Part shown: in pieces, positions 18,901 through 27,711 of the stretch | How the letters are laid out: each line of letters opens with the position of its first letter | How positions within the stretch are numbered: the stretch's first letter is position 1 | Origin: an uncultured Verrucomicrobia subdivision 3 bacterium | GTDB lineage: Bacteria; Verrucomicrobiota; Verrucomicrobiia; Limisphaerales; UBA11358 | Length of the DNA: 52,670 nt | Assembly: GCA_903917705.1 (NCBI GenBank) | Contig: CAIXBQ010000157.1 | Span: 1 to 52,670 of the forward strand | Direction of reading: 5' to 3' | Program-made: the position numbers and the translations under genes | Notes under the pieces: generated by a model | The model's database searches: none | The model's input: the letters and a program-made list of their open reading frames with translations, nothing else | What the model was told of the DNA's origin: nothing

Positions 18901-21900
18901 TATTGTGCTGGTGGTCGCGTCCGCGGGCGCCGCCAGCCTGACTTGGGATAACAACTCCGGGAATGGTTATTGGGATGTGAGCACCTCGGCCAACTGGACC
19001 AACAGTGTTTCCCATGCCGTGGAAAACTATCTGGATGGCGATAGTGTCACGTTTGACCTTACCGGCGCTGCCAGTCCCGCGGTGGATGTCCGTTCGTCGG
19101 TCGCCCCGAAGGGCGTCGTGGTGAACAGTTCGTCGGATTATACCTTTGCCAACAACAATGGTCTGGGGCAAATCTCCGGTGTCTTGACCAACGGCTTTGT
19201 CAAGAATGGCGCGGGCGCGCTGACCATCCTGACCAAGAACAATTACACCGGCCCGACGCTCCTCAACGGCGGCGGCGTGGTGACGGTTGGTGATGGCAAC
19301 ACGCTTGGCACGTCCATCAGTTCCGGCCCGGTCACCAACAATACGCTCCTCGTCTTCAATCAGCCGGACAACGCTGTCATCGCCGGCGATCTGACCGGCG
19401 TCGGCAGCCTCGTCAAATCGGGCGCCGGCACGCTGACCATTCAGGGCAATACCACCTTGACCGGCACGAACCTGATTGACACCGGCACGCTGCAGTTGGG
19501 CATCGGCGGCGCGACGGCGATTCCCACCAACAAATTTGTGCTGGCCAATCACGGCCTGTTGGCCATCAAGCGCTCCGGTAGCTATACCGTGACCAACCCC
19601 ATCACCGGTCTGGGCGGCGTGAACTTGGGCGGCGCTGCCACAACTATCTTTGGTGGCGCGCACACCTACCTCGACAACACCTATATCAGCGGCGGCTTGG
19701 TCCAGTTGTCAGCGGCCAATGTGATTCCCAGCGCGGCCATCGTGCCGGGCTCCACCGGCTGGCTGATTTTGGATGGCGGCGCCACGGCTGGCACGCTGGA
19801 CATCAACGGCTTTGACCTGACGGTGAACGCGCTGTCGGGCTTGACCGGTGCGGCGGTGGGCGTGATTACCAACACGTCCGGCAGCACCACCACCAACATC
19901 CTGACCATCAACTCGACGGCTGATAGTGGCTTTGCCGGCAAGATCCAGGAAAATGGCGCCGGTGCCAAAATCGCCCTCGTCATGAGCGGTGCCAACACCC
20001 AGACCTTGAGCGTTGCCAATTCCTACAGTGGTGGCACCACGATTGTCGGCCCGGGCACGCTGATGATCGGTTCCGCGGGCAGTCTTGGCACGGGGATGAT
20101 CACTTTGACCAACGGTGGCACGTTGGGCGCCTCCGTCAACAATCTGCAATTGCAGGGCGACAATCTGACGGTGCCGGCGGCGAACACGGGCACGATCAAT
20201 ATGACGGCGCAGGTGCGCTTGCCCGCCCTCTACGGTCCCGGCACCCTCAATCTCAATGTGAACAATAGTCACATTGTGGACAGCGGCCATCTCGGCGACA
20301 GCTTCTCCGCCTGCGTCAACTTCACCGGCATCGTGAACATCTACGGTCAGGTGACCCTTGCGGAAATGGATTGCGCTTTCAACGGCGGCTCCTTTGACGG
20401 GCATTTGGAAAACGCCACGGTCAATCTCTTTGCGGGCGCCGGTGGCGGTGTCAGCCTGGTGGGTGTCAATGGTTCCACTGGCAACACCGGCCAGTTTGGC
20501 GCGTTGAACGTGGATGCCTCCTCTTCACTCGGTGGCGCCGCCTATGCCGGCACGATGACCTATCAGATTGGCGCCTTGAACACCGACAGTGTGATCAACG
20601 GAAACATCGTCAACAACGTGAACACCGGAGGTCGTAGCGTCATCATCAAGGTCGGCACCGGCAAGCTGTTCCTCAATGGCAGCGACACTTACACCGGCAA
20701 CACCACCGTCAACGCCGGCAGCATCATTGTGGGAACCAGCTCGTTCATGGCCAACAGCCCGGTCATCACGGTTTCCACCAATGCCGTGTTGGATGTTTCA
20801 GCCGTTGGCACGACCTATTTTGGTAACACCGTGCCGCAGACCCTGGCCGGCAGCGGGGTCGTCACGGGCGTGGTGGCCGCGGTTAATGCCGCCATCAATC
20901 CGGGCGGCAGCGGCACGGTTGGCACACTGTCTTTCTCGAACAGCCTGGCTCTCATCGGCGGTGTCACTAACAATTTCGACCTGCCCGTCAGTGGTCCCAA
21001 CGACCAGCTCGCGGTGGCGGGCGCGCTGGACATCAGCGGCAGTGGCAATCAATTCAATATCAATGCGCTGAACAGCACGATTTTGCCCGGCACCTATACG
21101 CTGGCCACGTTCAGCGGCCCGCTCTTGAGCAGCGGCGGCCCGGTGGATGCGGGTGCCATCACCAATTATGTCGCGCTCGGTGGCGCGATTGCCGCCCAGA
21201 CGCGTTTCATTACCTTGAGCAATTCCGCCAACGCCATCGTTCTGGTGGTGGGTTCCGGCAGCCCGCTCGTTTGGGCGGGTGACGGCTCGGCCAACAAGTG
21301 GGACCTCACGAACAGCCCCGATTGGTCCGGCCCGTCGGCGTTCTATCAGAACGACGGTGTCACCTTCAATGATACGTCCAGTAACCCGACGGTTAATCTT
21401 ACCGGCACGCTGGCGCCCGCTTCCATCACGGTTGCCTCCAGCAGCAATTACGTCTTTGCCAGCACCGGCAAACTGACCGCCGGTACCGGCATTGCCAAGA
21501 GCGGCACCGGCACGTTGACGATTGCCAACAGCGGCGGCAATGATTACAACGGTCAGGTGGCCGTCAGTGGCGGCATTCTGAAGGCTGGCGTGGCCACGGC
21601 GCTCGGCTCCACCAACGGCTCGACGGTCATTTCCGGCACCGGCGCATTGGATGTGGGTGGTTTTAATCTTGGTGCGGAACCGGTTACGGTTTCTGGCGCC
21701 GGCACCGGCAATGGTGCCATCCTCAACAGCGGTGCGGCGGCGCTCAACGCCCTGCAGTTTGTCACCCTCGCGGCCGACACCACGTTTGGCGGCACGAACC
21801 GCTGGGACATCCGCACGAATGCCCTCGGTGCCTACCTGCAAGGCAACGGCCACAATCTTACCAAGGTCAGCGCCAACGACATTTATCTGGTGAACGTCGG

Positions 21901-22984
21901 CAATGCCAACCTGGGCGATGTGCAGATTCAACAGGGTCGCATCGGTGTTCAAAACAACACGGCATTGGGTGGCGGCGGCACCTTGACGTTGTTTGCCGGC
22001 GCCGGCTTGGATTTGTGGGACACCACGGTGACGAACACCCGGGCCGTTTCCCTGACCAACGCCACCATGTCCAGCAGCAGCAGCGCCAATGTCTATGGCG
22101 GTCCCATTACCTTGACCGGTATGGGCACTTTCACCGCCGCCACGCCGCTCCAGTTGAACAGCCCGCTCGGCGGCGCGGGCGGCTTGCTGAAGAATGGTGT
22201 CAGCACGTTGACCCTTGCGGGAACCAACAACTATTCCGGCGTCACCACGATCAGCAATGGTGTTCTGGCTCTCGTGGGCACGGCTTCCATCAGCAACAGC
22301 ACGGCCATCGATGTCACGGCCGGCGCCCTGCTGGATGTCTCCGGTCTGGCCGGTGGATTGTTCACCCTGCATTCGGGACAGACCCTCCAGGGCATCGGCA
22401 CCGTCAACGGCAGCGTGACGGCTCCGGCTGGCTCGACTGTTTCGCCGGGCGAAGGGGCCATCGGCACGCTGACCGTTACGAACACGATTTCGCTGGCGGG
22501 CAATACCGTCATGGAAATCAACCGCAGCGGCGCACCGACCTGTGACCTGATTGTGGCGACCAACATCCAGTATGGCGGCACGCTGACCGTGAACAACCTC
22601 GGCGGGGCGCCGCAGTTGTTTGACTCCTTCAAGCTGTTCAAAGGCGCCTACAGCGGCGCGTTTGTGAGCAGCAACCTGCCCGCGCTGGGCACGGGCCTGG
22701 TCTGGACCAACACGCTGGCCGTGAACGGCAGTATCGCCGTGGTGGCCGGCCCGACGACGAATCCCAACGCCACGAATATCACGGCGGTGGTGACGGGCAC
22801 CACGCTATCGCTCACCTGGCCGGGTGATCATCTGGGTTGGACGCTGCTGACCAATTCTTTGGATCTGGCCAATCCCACGGACTGGCATCCCTATCCGGGC
22901 TCTGCATCCGTCACCAACGTGGACATCACGATTAATCCGGGCCAGCCGAACGTGTACTTCCGCATGGCCTATCCGTATCCGTAA
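15950..22984 (+). CDS. Giant autotransporter-associated beta-strand repeat (PATR) surface protein
   Basis: A 2344-residue Gly/Thr/Asn/Ser-rich exported protein. The signal peptide runs from MKTYQSVVKS through a Leu-rich core to NVQA-VTY. Many PATR-type repeats follow, each built around a (L)xKxGxGxLxLxGxNxYxGxTxVxxGxL pattern, for example SLVKNGAGILTLNTANGYAG, ALAGASTYTGSTLVSNGVL and LLKNGVSTLTLAGTNNYSGV. Several blocks start with a LTWDxxSGNGYWDVSTSANW-like segment. The fold should be a long parallel beta-helix. There is no beta-barrel translocator at the C-terminus; the last 60 residues form a small module (LSLTWPG...WTLLTNS...VYFRMAYPYP) shared with the next gene. An alternative upstream ATG is at 15887. 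A strong terminator follows. Confidence 0.9.
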   Translation: MKTYQSVVKSITLCAGLLLLAGALNVQAVTYTKDNNTTRIDSGSSWVGLTAPTSADVGLFDSTITGPITTANISANYQPGGFQVLNPGGLVTIGVVGSGSTTLTINGGAGITYLIDMSAATTNFTVGTGVGFGTMRIASAANFSQTSGGLIVAANQTLTINSVFSNQGNNKTVPLVGPGNIVLNGVAGGGTAFGFSIRSNAVVTMNNANSWGGTSSKEIIAGTLNLGNDGALSAVTLTMGGTSSTNPILTAVGGTRTIANGIILAAVTSGNAVIAGASPLTVNGSLAVSGGNRTLTVSNTALTTFGGPVSLSEGGTTRTLTLNGPGNVTILGPITNGVTATSGNLTYSGTGTLALGGTNTYKGTTLVSSGELAGITGGSLSNTAAIIVAAGATNGVQLATAGGQFVCTNLVATNASYMDFNFNGFAPSTTTAPLLVLGNLATTNIVSILVRNGAFGVGTYPLVTCTGTLTGTVTNVPTGLLPNRATGYISNDLVTTKTIYLVVTNASAEPLTWAVGDSTWDTSTANWFDKFGNAATYADPAFDQVVFDDTASGASPITVTLSSLVTPVSVTANLTNKSYTISGAGGSIAGSASLVKNGAGILTLNTANGYAGGTLIAGGTIALNSLTSGATGCGVGTGTVTLTNGGALALWSSSAGDPGTVNGATFTNAIVVPSGQSGTVSNAWRGTFSSTVTGGGTLNFNVNGTRGEVTGNNWSGYTGQINVTPRGSADFRINNTGGTVSFGTAALNLGSSVIMYEVGNYSTNGQTITIGEVSGAGTMSGGTSTAFTRVLTYLVGGRNTSATFSGVIQDNARQTAVIKQGTGVWALAGASTYTGSTLVSNGVLEVDGALGSTAVTNYAGATLAGTGTLAGVVDLEAGSTLAPGIAGVGNYGTFTCSGGLFVNNNSTNVFDVSTNGCDMIVAASGLYLSGSDIVKLNITGPLTNGIYPLFEYSSIGTGSVANLALSPANFGTQTLSLVDDSAGNIVLVVASAGAASLTWDNNSGNGYWDVSTSANWTNSVSHAVENYLDGDSVTFDLTGAASPAVDVRSSVAPKGVVVNSSSDYTFANNNGLGQISGVLTNGFVKNGAGALTILTKNNYTGPTLLNGGGVVTVGDGNTLGTSISSGPVTNNTLLVFNQPDNAVIAGDLTGVGSLVKSGAGTLTIQGNTTLTGTNLIDTGTLQLGIGGATAIPTNKFVLANHGLLAIKRSGSYTVTNPITGLGGVNLGGAATTIFGGAHTYLDNTYISGGLVQLSAANVIPSAAIVPGSTGWLILDGGATAGTLDINGFDLTVNALSGLTGAAVGVITNTSGSTTTNILTINSTADSGFAGKIQENGAGAKIALVMSGANTQTLSVANSYSGGTTIVGPGTLMIGSAGSLGTGMITLTNGGTLGASVNNLQLQGDNLTVPAANTGTINMTAQVRLPALYGPGTLNLNVNNSHIVDSGHLGDSFSACVNFTGIVNIYGQVTLAEMDCAFNGGSFDGHLENATVNLFAGAGGGVSLVGVNGSTGNTGQFGALNVDASSSLGGAAYAGTMTYQIGALNTDSVINGNIVNNVNTGGRSVIIKVGTGKLFLNGSDTYTGNTTVNAGSIIVGTSSFMANSPVITVSTNAVLDVSAVGTTYFGNTVPQTLAGSGVVTGVVAAVNAAINPGGSGTVGTLSFSNSLALIGGVTNNFDLPVSGPNDQLAVAGALDISGSGNQFNINALNSTILPGTYTLATFSGPLLSSGGPVDAGAITNYVALGGAIAAQTRFITLSNSANAIVLVVGSGSPLVWAGDGSANKWDLTNSPDWSGPSAFYQNDGVTFNDTSSNPTVNLTGTLAPASITVASSSNYVFASTGKLTAGTGIAKSGTGTLTIANSGGNDYNGQVAVSGGILKAGVATALGSTNGSTVISGTGALDVGGFNLGAEPVTVSGAGTGNGAILNSGAAALNALQFVTLAADTTFGGTNRWDIRTNALGAYLQGNGHNLTKVSANDIYLVNVGNANLGDVQIQQGRIGVQNNTALGGGGTLTLFAGAGLDLWDTTVTNTRAVSLTNATMSSSSSANVYGGPITLTGMGTFTAATPLQLNSPLGGAGGLLKNGVSTLTLAGTNNYSGVTTISNGVLALVGTASISNSTAIDVTAGALLDVSGLAGGLFTLHSGQTLQGIGTVNGSVTAPAGSTVSPGEGAIGTLTVTNTISLAGNTVMEINRSGAPTCDLIVATNIQYGGTLTVNNLGGAPQLFDSFKLFKGAYSGAFVSSNLPALGTGLVWTNTLAVNGSIAVVAGPTTNPNATNITAVVTGTTLSLTWPGDHLGWTLLTNSLDLANPTDWHPYPGSASVTNVDITINPGQPNVYFRMAYPYP

Positions 22985-22998
22985 GCCGCCGGCGGCAC

Positions 22999-23039
22999 CG
23001 TCCCACGTCCGGTTTTGCCGGGCGTGGGACGTTTTTTTT
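22999..23039 (+). terminator. Strong intrinsic terminator after the giant PATR gene
   Basis: A 14-bp stem, CGTCCCACGTCCGG against CCGGGCGTGGGACG with one G-T wobble, encloses the 5-nt loop ttttg and is followed by eight T. It starts 14 nt after the stop codon. Confidence 0.92.
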
Positions 23040-23055
23040 GGAAAGTGAGCAACCA

Positions 23056-24843
23056 ATGAACTTGGAAAATAAACTTCGCGGGGCCGCCGCTGTCTGCCGG
23101 CGGGGAATTCACTTCAATGCGTTCGGTCTGGTCTGGTTGCTGGCCGGTGCTCTCTGGCTGGCTGGTGTCGGAAATTCTCCCGCCGCCGCTTTGATCTGGC
23201 ACGGCGTGAACTATGCCAATAATTACTGGGACACCAACGGATCAGACCAGAATTGGCAAAGCGGGATCACGCCGAATTTCCCCTTCAATAATGGCGACAG
23301 TGTCACCTTCAATAATAATGGTTTCCCTTCCACCAACGTGAATGTTGTCGGCTTCGTGCAGCCGGCCACAATCACCGTGGATACTTCCGTCGTCAGCTAT
23401 GCCTTCACCAACGCCACCGGTTCCATTATCGGCCCCGGTGGCCTGCTGGTGTTCGGTCTCGGCAAGCTGACTCTGGCTACGACGAACGCTTACAGCGGCG
23501 GCACGACCGTGAGTAACGCCCTGCTTCAGCTCAACTCGTCCACCGCCGCCGGCAGCGGCCCCATCACCAACAGCGGCGGCACGGTGTATGTCAACTACGG
23601 CGTTCTTGCGAACAGCCTGACCTGCTTTGGCACGGCCACGGTTACCAACACCGGCCACACCGGCGGCATCGGGATGTTGAATGGCAGCGGCACGCTGGCC
23701 ATCAATTCGCCCGGCCAGGTGTTTGATTTGACCGGCGACATGACCAGCTACGGCGGCACGCTGATTTTCAACAGTGGAACTTTTGTGCGTTTCAACGGGA
23801 GCTGGGGCGGAACGAATGCCGGATTTGATCTGGGTTCGGGAAACCTGGCCCTCAACAAGCGCACCACCAGCGCCGGAACCGTCGCGCTGGGCGCATTGGC
23901 GGGCGGACCCAACACGTCGTTGTCGGGTGCCTCCGGCAGCGGCAACACCACCGCGACCGTCTATTCCATCGGTGGCAAAAACAGCAGCACCGTCTTTTCC
24001 GGCACCGTCGCCAACGGTGCTGGCACCACAGGCATTACCAAGGTTGGCAACGGCACGCTGACCCTGGCGGGCACCAATGCTTACACCGGCAGCACCACCG
24101 TCAGCAGCGGTGTGCTGGCGGTCACTGGTCAGGCCTGGCCGGCCGGCAGTGCGACCATTGTTGTCGCCACGAACGGTGTGCTGGATGTTTCCGGTCTGGC
24201 CGGCGGGTTGGTGACGCTCTCCTCCAGCCAGACCTTGAAGGGTGGCGGCACCATTCGCGGCAGTGTCAACGCGCCCGCCAACTCCGTCATTCTGCCCGGC
24301 GACGGCGTCGGTGTTCTCACGGTGACCAATGCGATCACCTTGGGCGGGACCGTGCTGATGGAGTTGAATAACAGTCTCGTCACCGCCACCAACGACCGCA
24401 TCGTGGCGGCGGCCATCAGCTACGGCGGAACTCTCACCGTCACCAACGTCGGCCCCGCGCTCGCCGTGGGGCAATCCTTCCAGTTATTCAGTGGCCCGCG
24501 CAACGGCGCGTTTGCCGCCGTGAATCTGCCGACCAATGGGGCCAACAGTCTGGCCTACACTTGGACGAATAAATTATCCGTGGATGGCAGCATTCAGGTG
24601 CTCACCGTCACCGGCGGCGTGAACACCAATCCGCCGCCGATCATCACGAGCCTCAATGGCACGACTTTGACGTTGAGCTGGCCGACGAACTCGGGTTGGA
24701 CCTTGCAGATGCAGACCAACCGCCTGTCCACCGGCATCGGCACCAACTGGGTGGACTATGTGCCCGGCACCACCGGTATCACCACCACCAACCTCACGGT
24801 TGACCCGGCCAAGCCCGCGGTGTTTTTCCGTCTGAAATATTGA
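23056..24843 (+). CDS. PATR beta-strand repeat surface protein (smaller paralogue)
   Basis: A 595-residue paralogue of the preceding protein. The signal peptide is long (residues 1 to about 45, ending NSPAAA-LIW). The mature start LIWHGVNYANNYWDTNGSDQ is the Trp-rich opening also seen inside the larger protein. PATR repeats include GLGKLTLATTNAYSGGTTVS and VGNGTLTLAGTNAYTGSTTV. The C-terminal module (LTLSWPTNSGWTLQMQTN... ending AVFFRLKY) matches the tail of the larger protein. ATG 23056 has a GAAAGTGAG purine-rich stretch 6-14 nt upstream. It begins just after the upstream terminator, so it needs its own promoter or read-through. Confidence 0.9.
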   Translation: MNLENKLRGAAAVCRRGIHFNAFGLVWLLAGALWLAGVGNSPAAALIWHGVNYANNYWDTNGSDQNWQSGITPNFPFNNGDSVTFNNNGFPSTNVNVVGFVQPATITVDTSVVSYAFTNATGSIIGPGGLLVFGLGKLTLATTNAYSGGTTVSNALLQLNSSTAAGSGPITNSGGTVYVNYGVLANSLTCFGTATVTNTGHTGGIGMLNGSGTLAINSPGQVFDLTGDMTSYGGTLIFNSGTFVRFNGSWGGTNAGFDLGSGNLALNKRTTSAGTVALGALAGGPNTSLSGASGSGNTTATVYSIGGKNSSTVFSGTVANGAGTTGITKVGNGTLTLAGTNAYTGSTTVSSGVLAVTGQAWPAGSATIVVATNGVLDVSGLAGGLVTLSSSQTLKGGGTIRGSVNAPANSVILPGDGVGVLTVTNAITLGGTVLMELNNSLVTATNDRIVAAAISYGGTLTVTNVGPALAVGQSFQLFSGPRNGAFAAVNLPTNGANSLAYTWTNKLSVDGSIQVLTVTGGVNTNPPPIITSLNGTTLTLSWPTNSGWTLQMQTNRLSTGIGTNWVDYVPGTTGITTTNLTVDPAKPAVFFRLKY

Positions 24844-24894
24844 TCTGACCTGGCGCGCAGTCTGGCCTTCAGCCGCGCCAATGGATTCCCTTGT

Positions 24895-24928
24895 AGCCCG
24901 GTCTGTTTATTAATCGGCCGGGCTTTTT
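24895..24928 (+). terminator. Intrinsic terminator after the small PATR gene
   Basis: The stem AGCCCGG / CCGGGCT has a 16-nt loop and ends in a run of five T (24924-24928). It is 51 nt downstream of the stop codon. The 274-nt gap 24844-25117 holds this terminator, then the dyad motif at 24986; nothing else is recognised in it. Confidence 0.8.
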
Positions 24929-24985
24929 GATTCTGGGCCGGCGCGGCCGGTGGCTGTTTTAACCCGCCATCTGGGCGGTTGTTGG

Positions 24986-25008
24986 TCGGCATCGCCATAA
25001 CTGGCGAT
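24986..25008 (+). promoter_or_regulatory. Dyad motif copy A upstream of the pseudopilin gene
   Basis: The best copy of the motif: ATCGCCATAACTGGCGAT is a perfect 7-bp inverted repeat with spacer TAAC, preceded by TCGGC. Such a symmetric site would suit a dimeric regulator. It is followed within 15 nt by the AT-rich stretch ACCAATTAAATC. Confidence 0.45.
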
Positions 25009-25117
25009 ACCAATTAAATCATGCAGGTGTATGCTGTTTCAACCAACACAAATGTTTGAACCGACAGCTGGTTGGCCTTTTATGAGAACAGATATTTTGA
25101 CCCGCAATGAAAAAGTA

Positions 25118-25945
25118 ATGACAGTCCGCCGCGCGCCCGGCGGATTCACCCTGATTGAACTCCTGGTGGTCATCGCCATCATCGCCATTCTCGCCGCGAT
25201 GCTGCTGCCGGCGCTCGCCTCCGCCAAGGACAAGGCCAAGCGGGCGCAATGCGTAAGTAACCTGCGCCAGCTTGGCTTGGGTTACATCATGTATGCCGGG
25301 GATAATTCGGAGAAGTTTCCTGTGACGCAGGCGGGGAGCAACCCCGTCAACGAGATCAATGGTGGTTATTACACCCGTTGGCTCACCTATGTGAGCGCGG
25401 CTACCGCCCAGGTGAAATTGACGCCTGATTATCTGACTACCTGGACTGATTTTGGGGTGCTTTATCCGAACAAGCTTGCGGGCGACGGGGGGGTTTTCTA
25501 TTGCCCGGCCCTGAACGACAAGGGTTCCCCCCTGGGCAGCGCATATTACTCTCCCATGCTTTCAACTTCGAGCGGAGCCGGGGACTATAATAATTGCCGT
25601 GGCAGTTACATCTGCAATCCGCATGTGGTTAATGCGGCCGCCGGGGGCGCTGCGGGGAATCAGCGCAAATACACCAAATCCAGCCGTGTGAACGGCCGTG
25701 TGGTGTTTGGCATGGATTTCATTGACCCGAGCCAGTTTGACACGGCTGGAACTGTGTTGGTTAACGGAATCAATTTTGCCCATAGCCGATCCAAGGGATG
25801 GAATGTCCTGTTTAGTGATGGCAGTGTGACTTTCAAAAATGATCATGCCGCAGCCACGGCCGCCTATCTTGCTGGCGGATTTCCGGCCGGGAGTGGTTAT
25901 GATATTAAAGGCATCAATGACCTGGCGACTTCGTTTGAGCAATAA
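25118..25945 (+). CDS. Type II secretion-like pseudopilin (prepilin leader, HX9DG-type tail)
   Basis: A 275-residue protein with a class III prepilin leader: MTVRRAPGG, then [19 protein letters not shown] with the conserved Glu at position +5 after the processing Gly. The prepilin peptidase would cleave after Gly. The mature N-terminal helix continues into [27 protein letters not shown], and the C-terminus carries a [18 protein letters not shown] segment, the H-Xn-DG tail common in Planctomycetes-Verrucomicrobia pseudopilins, here with 11 rather than 9 intervening residues. Its role is unclear; such proteins are usually far more numerous than the secretion apparatus requires. ATGs at 25031, 25052 and 25082 are alternative starts; 25118 gives the usual short leader. 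Confidence 0.88.
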   Translation: MTVRRAPGGFTLIELLVVIAIIAILAAMLLPALASAKDKAKRAQCVSNLRQLGLGYIMYAGDNSEKFPVTQAGSNPVNEINGGYYTRWLTYVSAATAQVKLTPDYLTTWTDFGVLYPNKLAGDGGVFYCPALNDKGSPLGSAYYSPMLSTSSGAGDYNNCRGSYICNPHVVNAAAGGAAGNQRKYTKSSRVNGRVVFGMDFIDPSQFDTAGTVLVNGINFAHSRSKGWNVLFSDGSVTFKNDHAAATAAYLAGGFPAGSGYDIKGINDLATSFEQ

Positions 25946-25962
25946 CGAATGGGGTCTTAAAG

Positions 25963-25993
25963 CCCGGCCCGCTTCGTGCGCGCCGGGTTTTTT
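25963..25993 (+). terminator. Intrinsic terminator after the pseudopilin gene
   Basis: CCCGGC pairs with GCCGGG across a GC-rich inner region and is followed by six T. It starts 17 nt after the stop codon and precedes the GH39 gene start by about 40 nt. Confidence 0.78.
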
Positions 25994-26030
25994 ACTGTCC
26001 GGCGTCGGCCAGCCCGACGATAATCCCGCC

Positions 26031-27710
26031 ATGCCTTCCGTTGCCAAATCGCTCTTTCTGATTGCAGGTATTCTGCTTGCCGGCTGTGGCGCTGCGTCGG
26101 CTGATGGTTTTCCCGTCCGGATCACCGTTCATGCCGATGAGCCCCGCGGCGCGCTCAAGCCCATCTGGCGCTACTTCGGCTATGACGAGGCGAACTACAC
26201 TTATATGCAGGACGGCCGGAAGTTGCTCACGGAGATTTCACAGCTCGACGGCGCGCCGGCCTTCATCCGCTGCCATCATCTGCTCACCAGCGGCGACGGG
26301 GCGCCCGCGCTGAAATGGGGTTCCACCGGCATCTATCATGAGGATGCCGGTGGTAAGCCGGTTTACGACTGGACGATTGTTGACCGCATTTTCGACACCT
26401 ATCTGGAACGCGGGCTGAAACCTTACGCGCAAATCGGCTTCATGCCCAGGGATCTGTCGTCGCATCCGCAGGATTACCCGCAAAATCCGCCGGCGGGTCA
26501 AAAGGTTTTTCCCGGCACCGGCTTCAGCTATCCGCCCAGGGACTATGCGAAATGGGGCGAGCTGGTCTATCAATGGACGCATCACTGCGTCGAAAAATAC
26601 GGCGCGGATGAAGTGGCCGGCTGGTATTGGGAGGTCTGGAATGAGCCGAACATTAATTATTGGCGCGGCACGCCCGAAGAATATTTCAAGCTCTACGATT
26701 ACGCCGTGGACGCCGTGCGCCGTGCGCTGCCCCGCGCCCGCGTCGGCGGCCCGGAAACCGCCGGTGGCCCGGGCGGAAAATTTCTCGCGGAATTTCTGGC
26801 GCATTGCGCGCGCGGCACCAATTACGTCTCTGGCAAAGTTGGGTCGCCGCTGGACTTCATTTCCTTTCACGCCAAAGGCTCGCCCAGGTTCGTGGATGGC
26901 CACGTCCAGATGGGCATGGCTGGTGAACTGCGTAATGTCAGTGACGCTTTTTCCGTCATCGCCGCGTTTCCCGAATACCGGCGCACGCCCATTGTCATCG
27001 GCGAGTGCGACCCCGAAGGCTGCGCCGCGTGCCAGGGCGAGCCGAACGCCTACCGCAACGGCACGATGTATTCCAGCTATACCGCTGCCAGTTTTCCCCG
27101 CCTGGTGGATCTCGCCGACCGCTACCGCGTGAATCTCGAAGGTGCGCTGACGTGGGCGTTTGAATTTGAGCACCAGCCGCCGTTCGCTGGCTTTCGGGCC
27201 CTGGCGTCGGATGGCATTGACCTGCCGGTGCTGAATGTGTTCCGCCTCTTCGCCAGAATGCGCGGCGACTATCTGCGCGTGGAAAGCAGCCAGGGCCGCG
27301 GCGCGGTGGAAATCATCCTGCACAATGTTCGCGCGCAGCCGGACGTGTCCGCGCAGGCGAGCCTCGCCAGCAACCAGCTCGCGGTGTTGGTCTGGCATTA
27401 TCACGACGATGACGTGGCCGGTCCGGCGGCGGCGGTGGGATTGAACCTTGAAGGTCTGCCGGTCACCCAGGGCAAGCTGCGCTGCGAACTCTTTCGCGTG
27501 GATGAAAAGCACAGCAACGCCTTCGCCGAATGGCTGCGGATGAAAAGTCCGTCGCCATTGACGCCGGCGCAGCATCGCCGGTTGGAGCAGGCCGGTCAGT
27601 TGGCGCCGGCGGAAGTCACTTCATCGGTGAAAATTAAAAACGGCAGCGCGAAGGTGGACTTCACGCTGCCGCGTCAGGGAGTGAGTTTGTTGCTCTTTAG
27701 TTGGCGCTGA
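26031..27710 (+). CDS. GH39-family glycoside hydrolase (xylosidase-like), exported
   Basis: A 559-residue secreted enzyme. The signal sequence contains LLAGC (possible lipobox) followed by ASA-DG, so it is either a lipoprotein or cleaved by signal peptidase I. The catalytic domain resembles GH39 (beta-xylosidase, alpha-iduronidase and related): the acid/base is the Glu in VWNEPNINYW (residue 205), and the likely nucleophile is the Glu in IVIGECDPEG (residue 325). A beta-sandwich tail (about 425-559) completes it. Family assignment is by motif; the substrate (xyloside, arabinoside or other) is not certain. ATG 26031 begins the signal peptide. It converges with the MFS transporter gene with one base between the stop codons. 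Confidence 0.85.
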   Translation: MPSVAKSLFLIAGILLAGCGAASADGFPVRITVHADEPRGALKPIWRYFGYDEANYTYMQDGRKLLTEISQLDGAPAFIRCHHLLTSGDGAPALKWGSTGIYHEDAGGKPVYDWTIVDRIFDTYLERGLKPYAQIGFMPRDLSSHPQDYPQNPPAGQKVFPGTGFSYPPRDYAKWGELVYQWTHHCVEKYGADEVAGWYWEVWNEPNINYWRGTPEEYFKLYDYAVDAVRRALPRARVGGPETAGGPGGKFLAEFLAHCARGTNYVSGKVGSPLDFISFHAKGSPRFVDGHVQMGMAGELRNVSDAFSVIAAFPEYRRTPIVIGECDPEGCAACQGEPNAYRNGTMYSSYTAASFPRLVDLADRYRVNLEGALTWAFEFEHQPPFAGFRALASDGIDLPVLNVFRLFARMRGDYLRVESSQGRGAVEIILHNVRAQPDVSAQASLASNQLAVLVWHYHDDDVAGPAAAVGLNLEGLPVTQGKLRCELFRVDEKHSNAFAEWLRMKSPSPLTPAQHRRLEQAGQLAPAEVTSSVKIKNGSAKVDFTLPRQGVSLLLFSWR

Positions 27711-27711
27711 A

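Noticed and set aside
20798..22372. Minus-strand open frame of over 500 codons inside the giant PATR gene
   Set aside because: Gly/Ala/Arg-rich mirror of the repeat sequence; no start context or domain.
26000..26022. Possible fifth copy of the dyad motif before the GH39 gene
   Set aside because: Only partial agreement, needs gaps to align, and would sit too close to the start codon.
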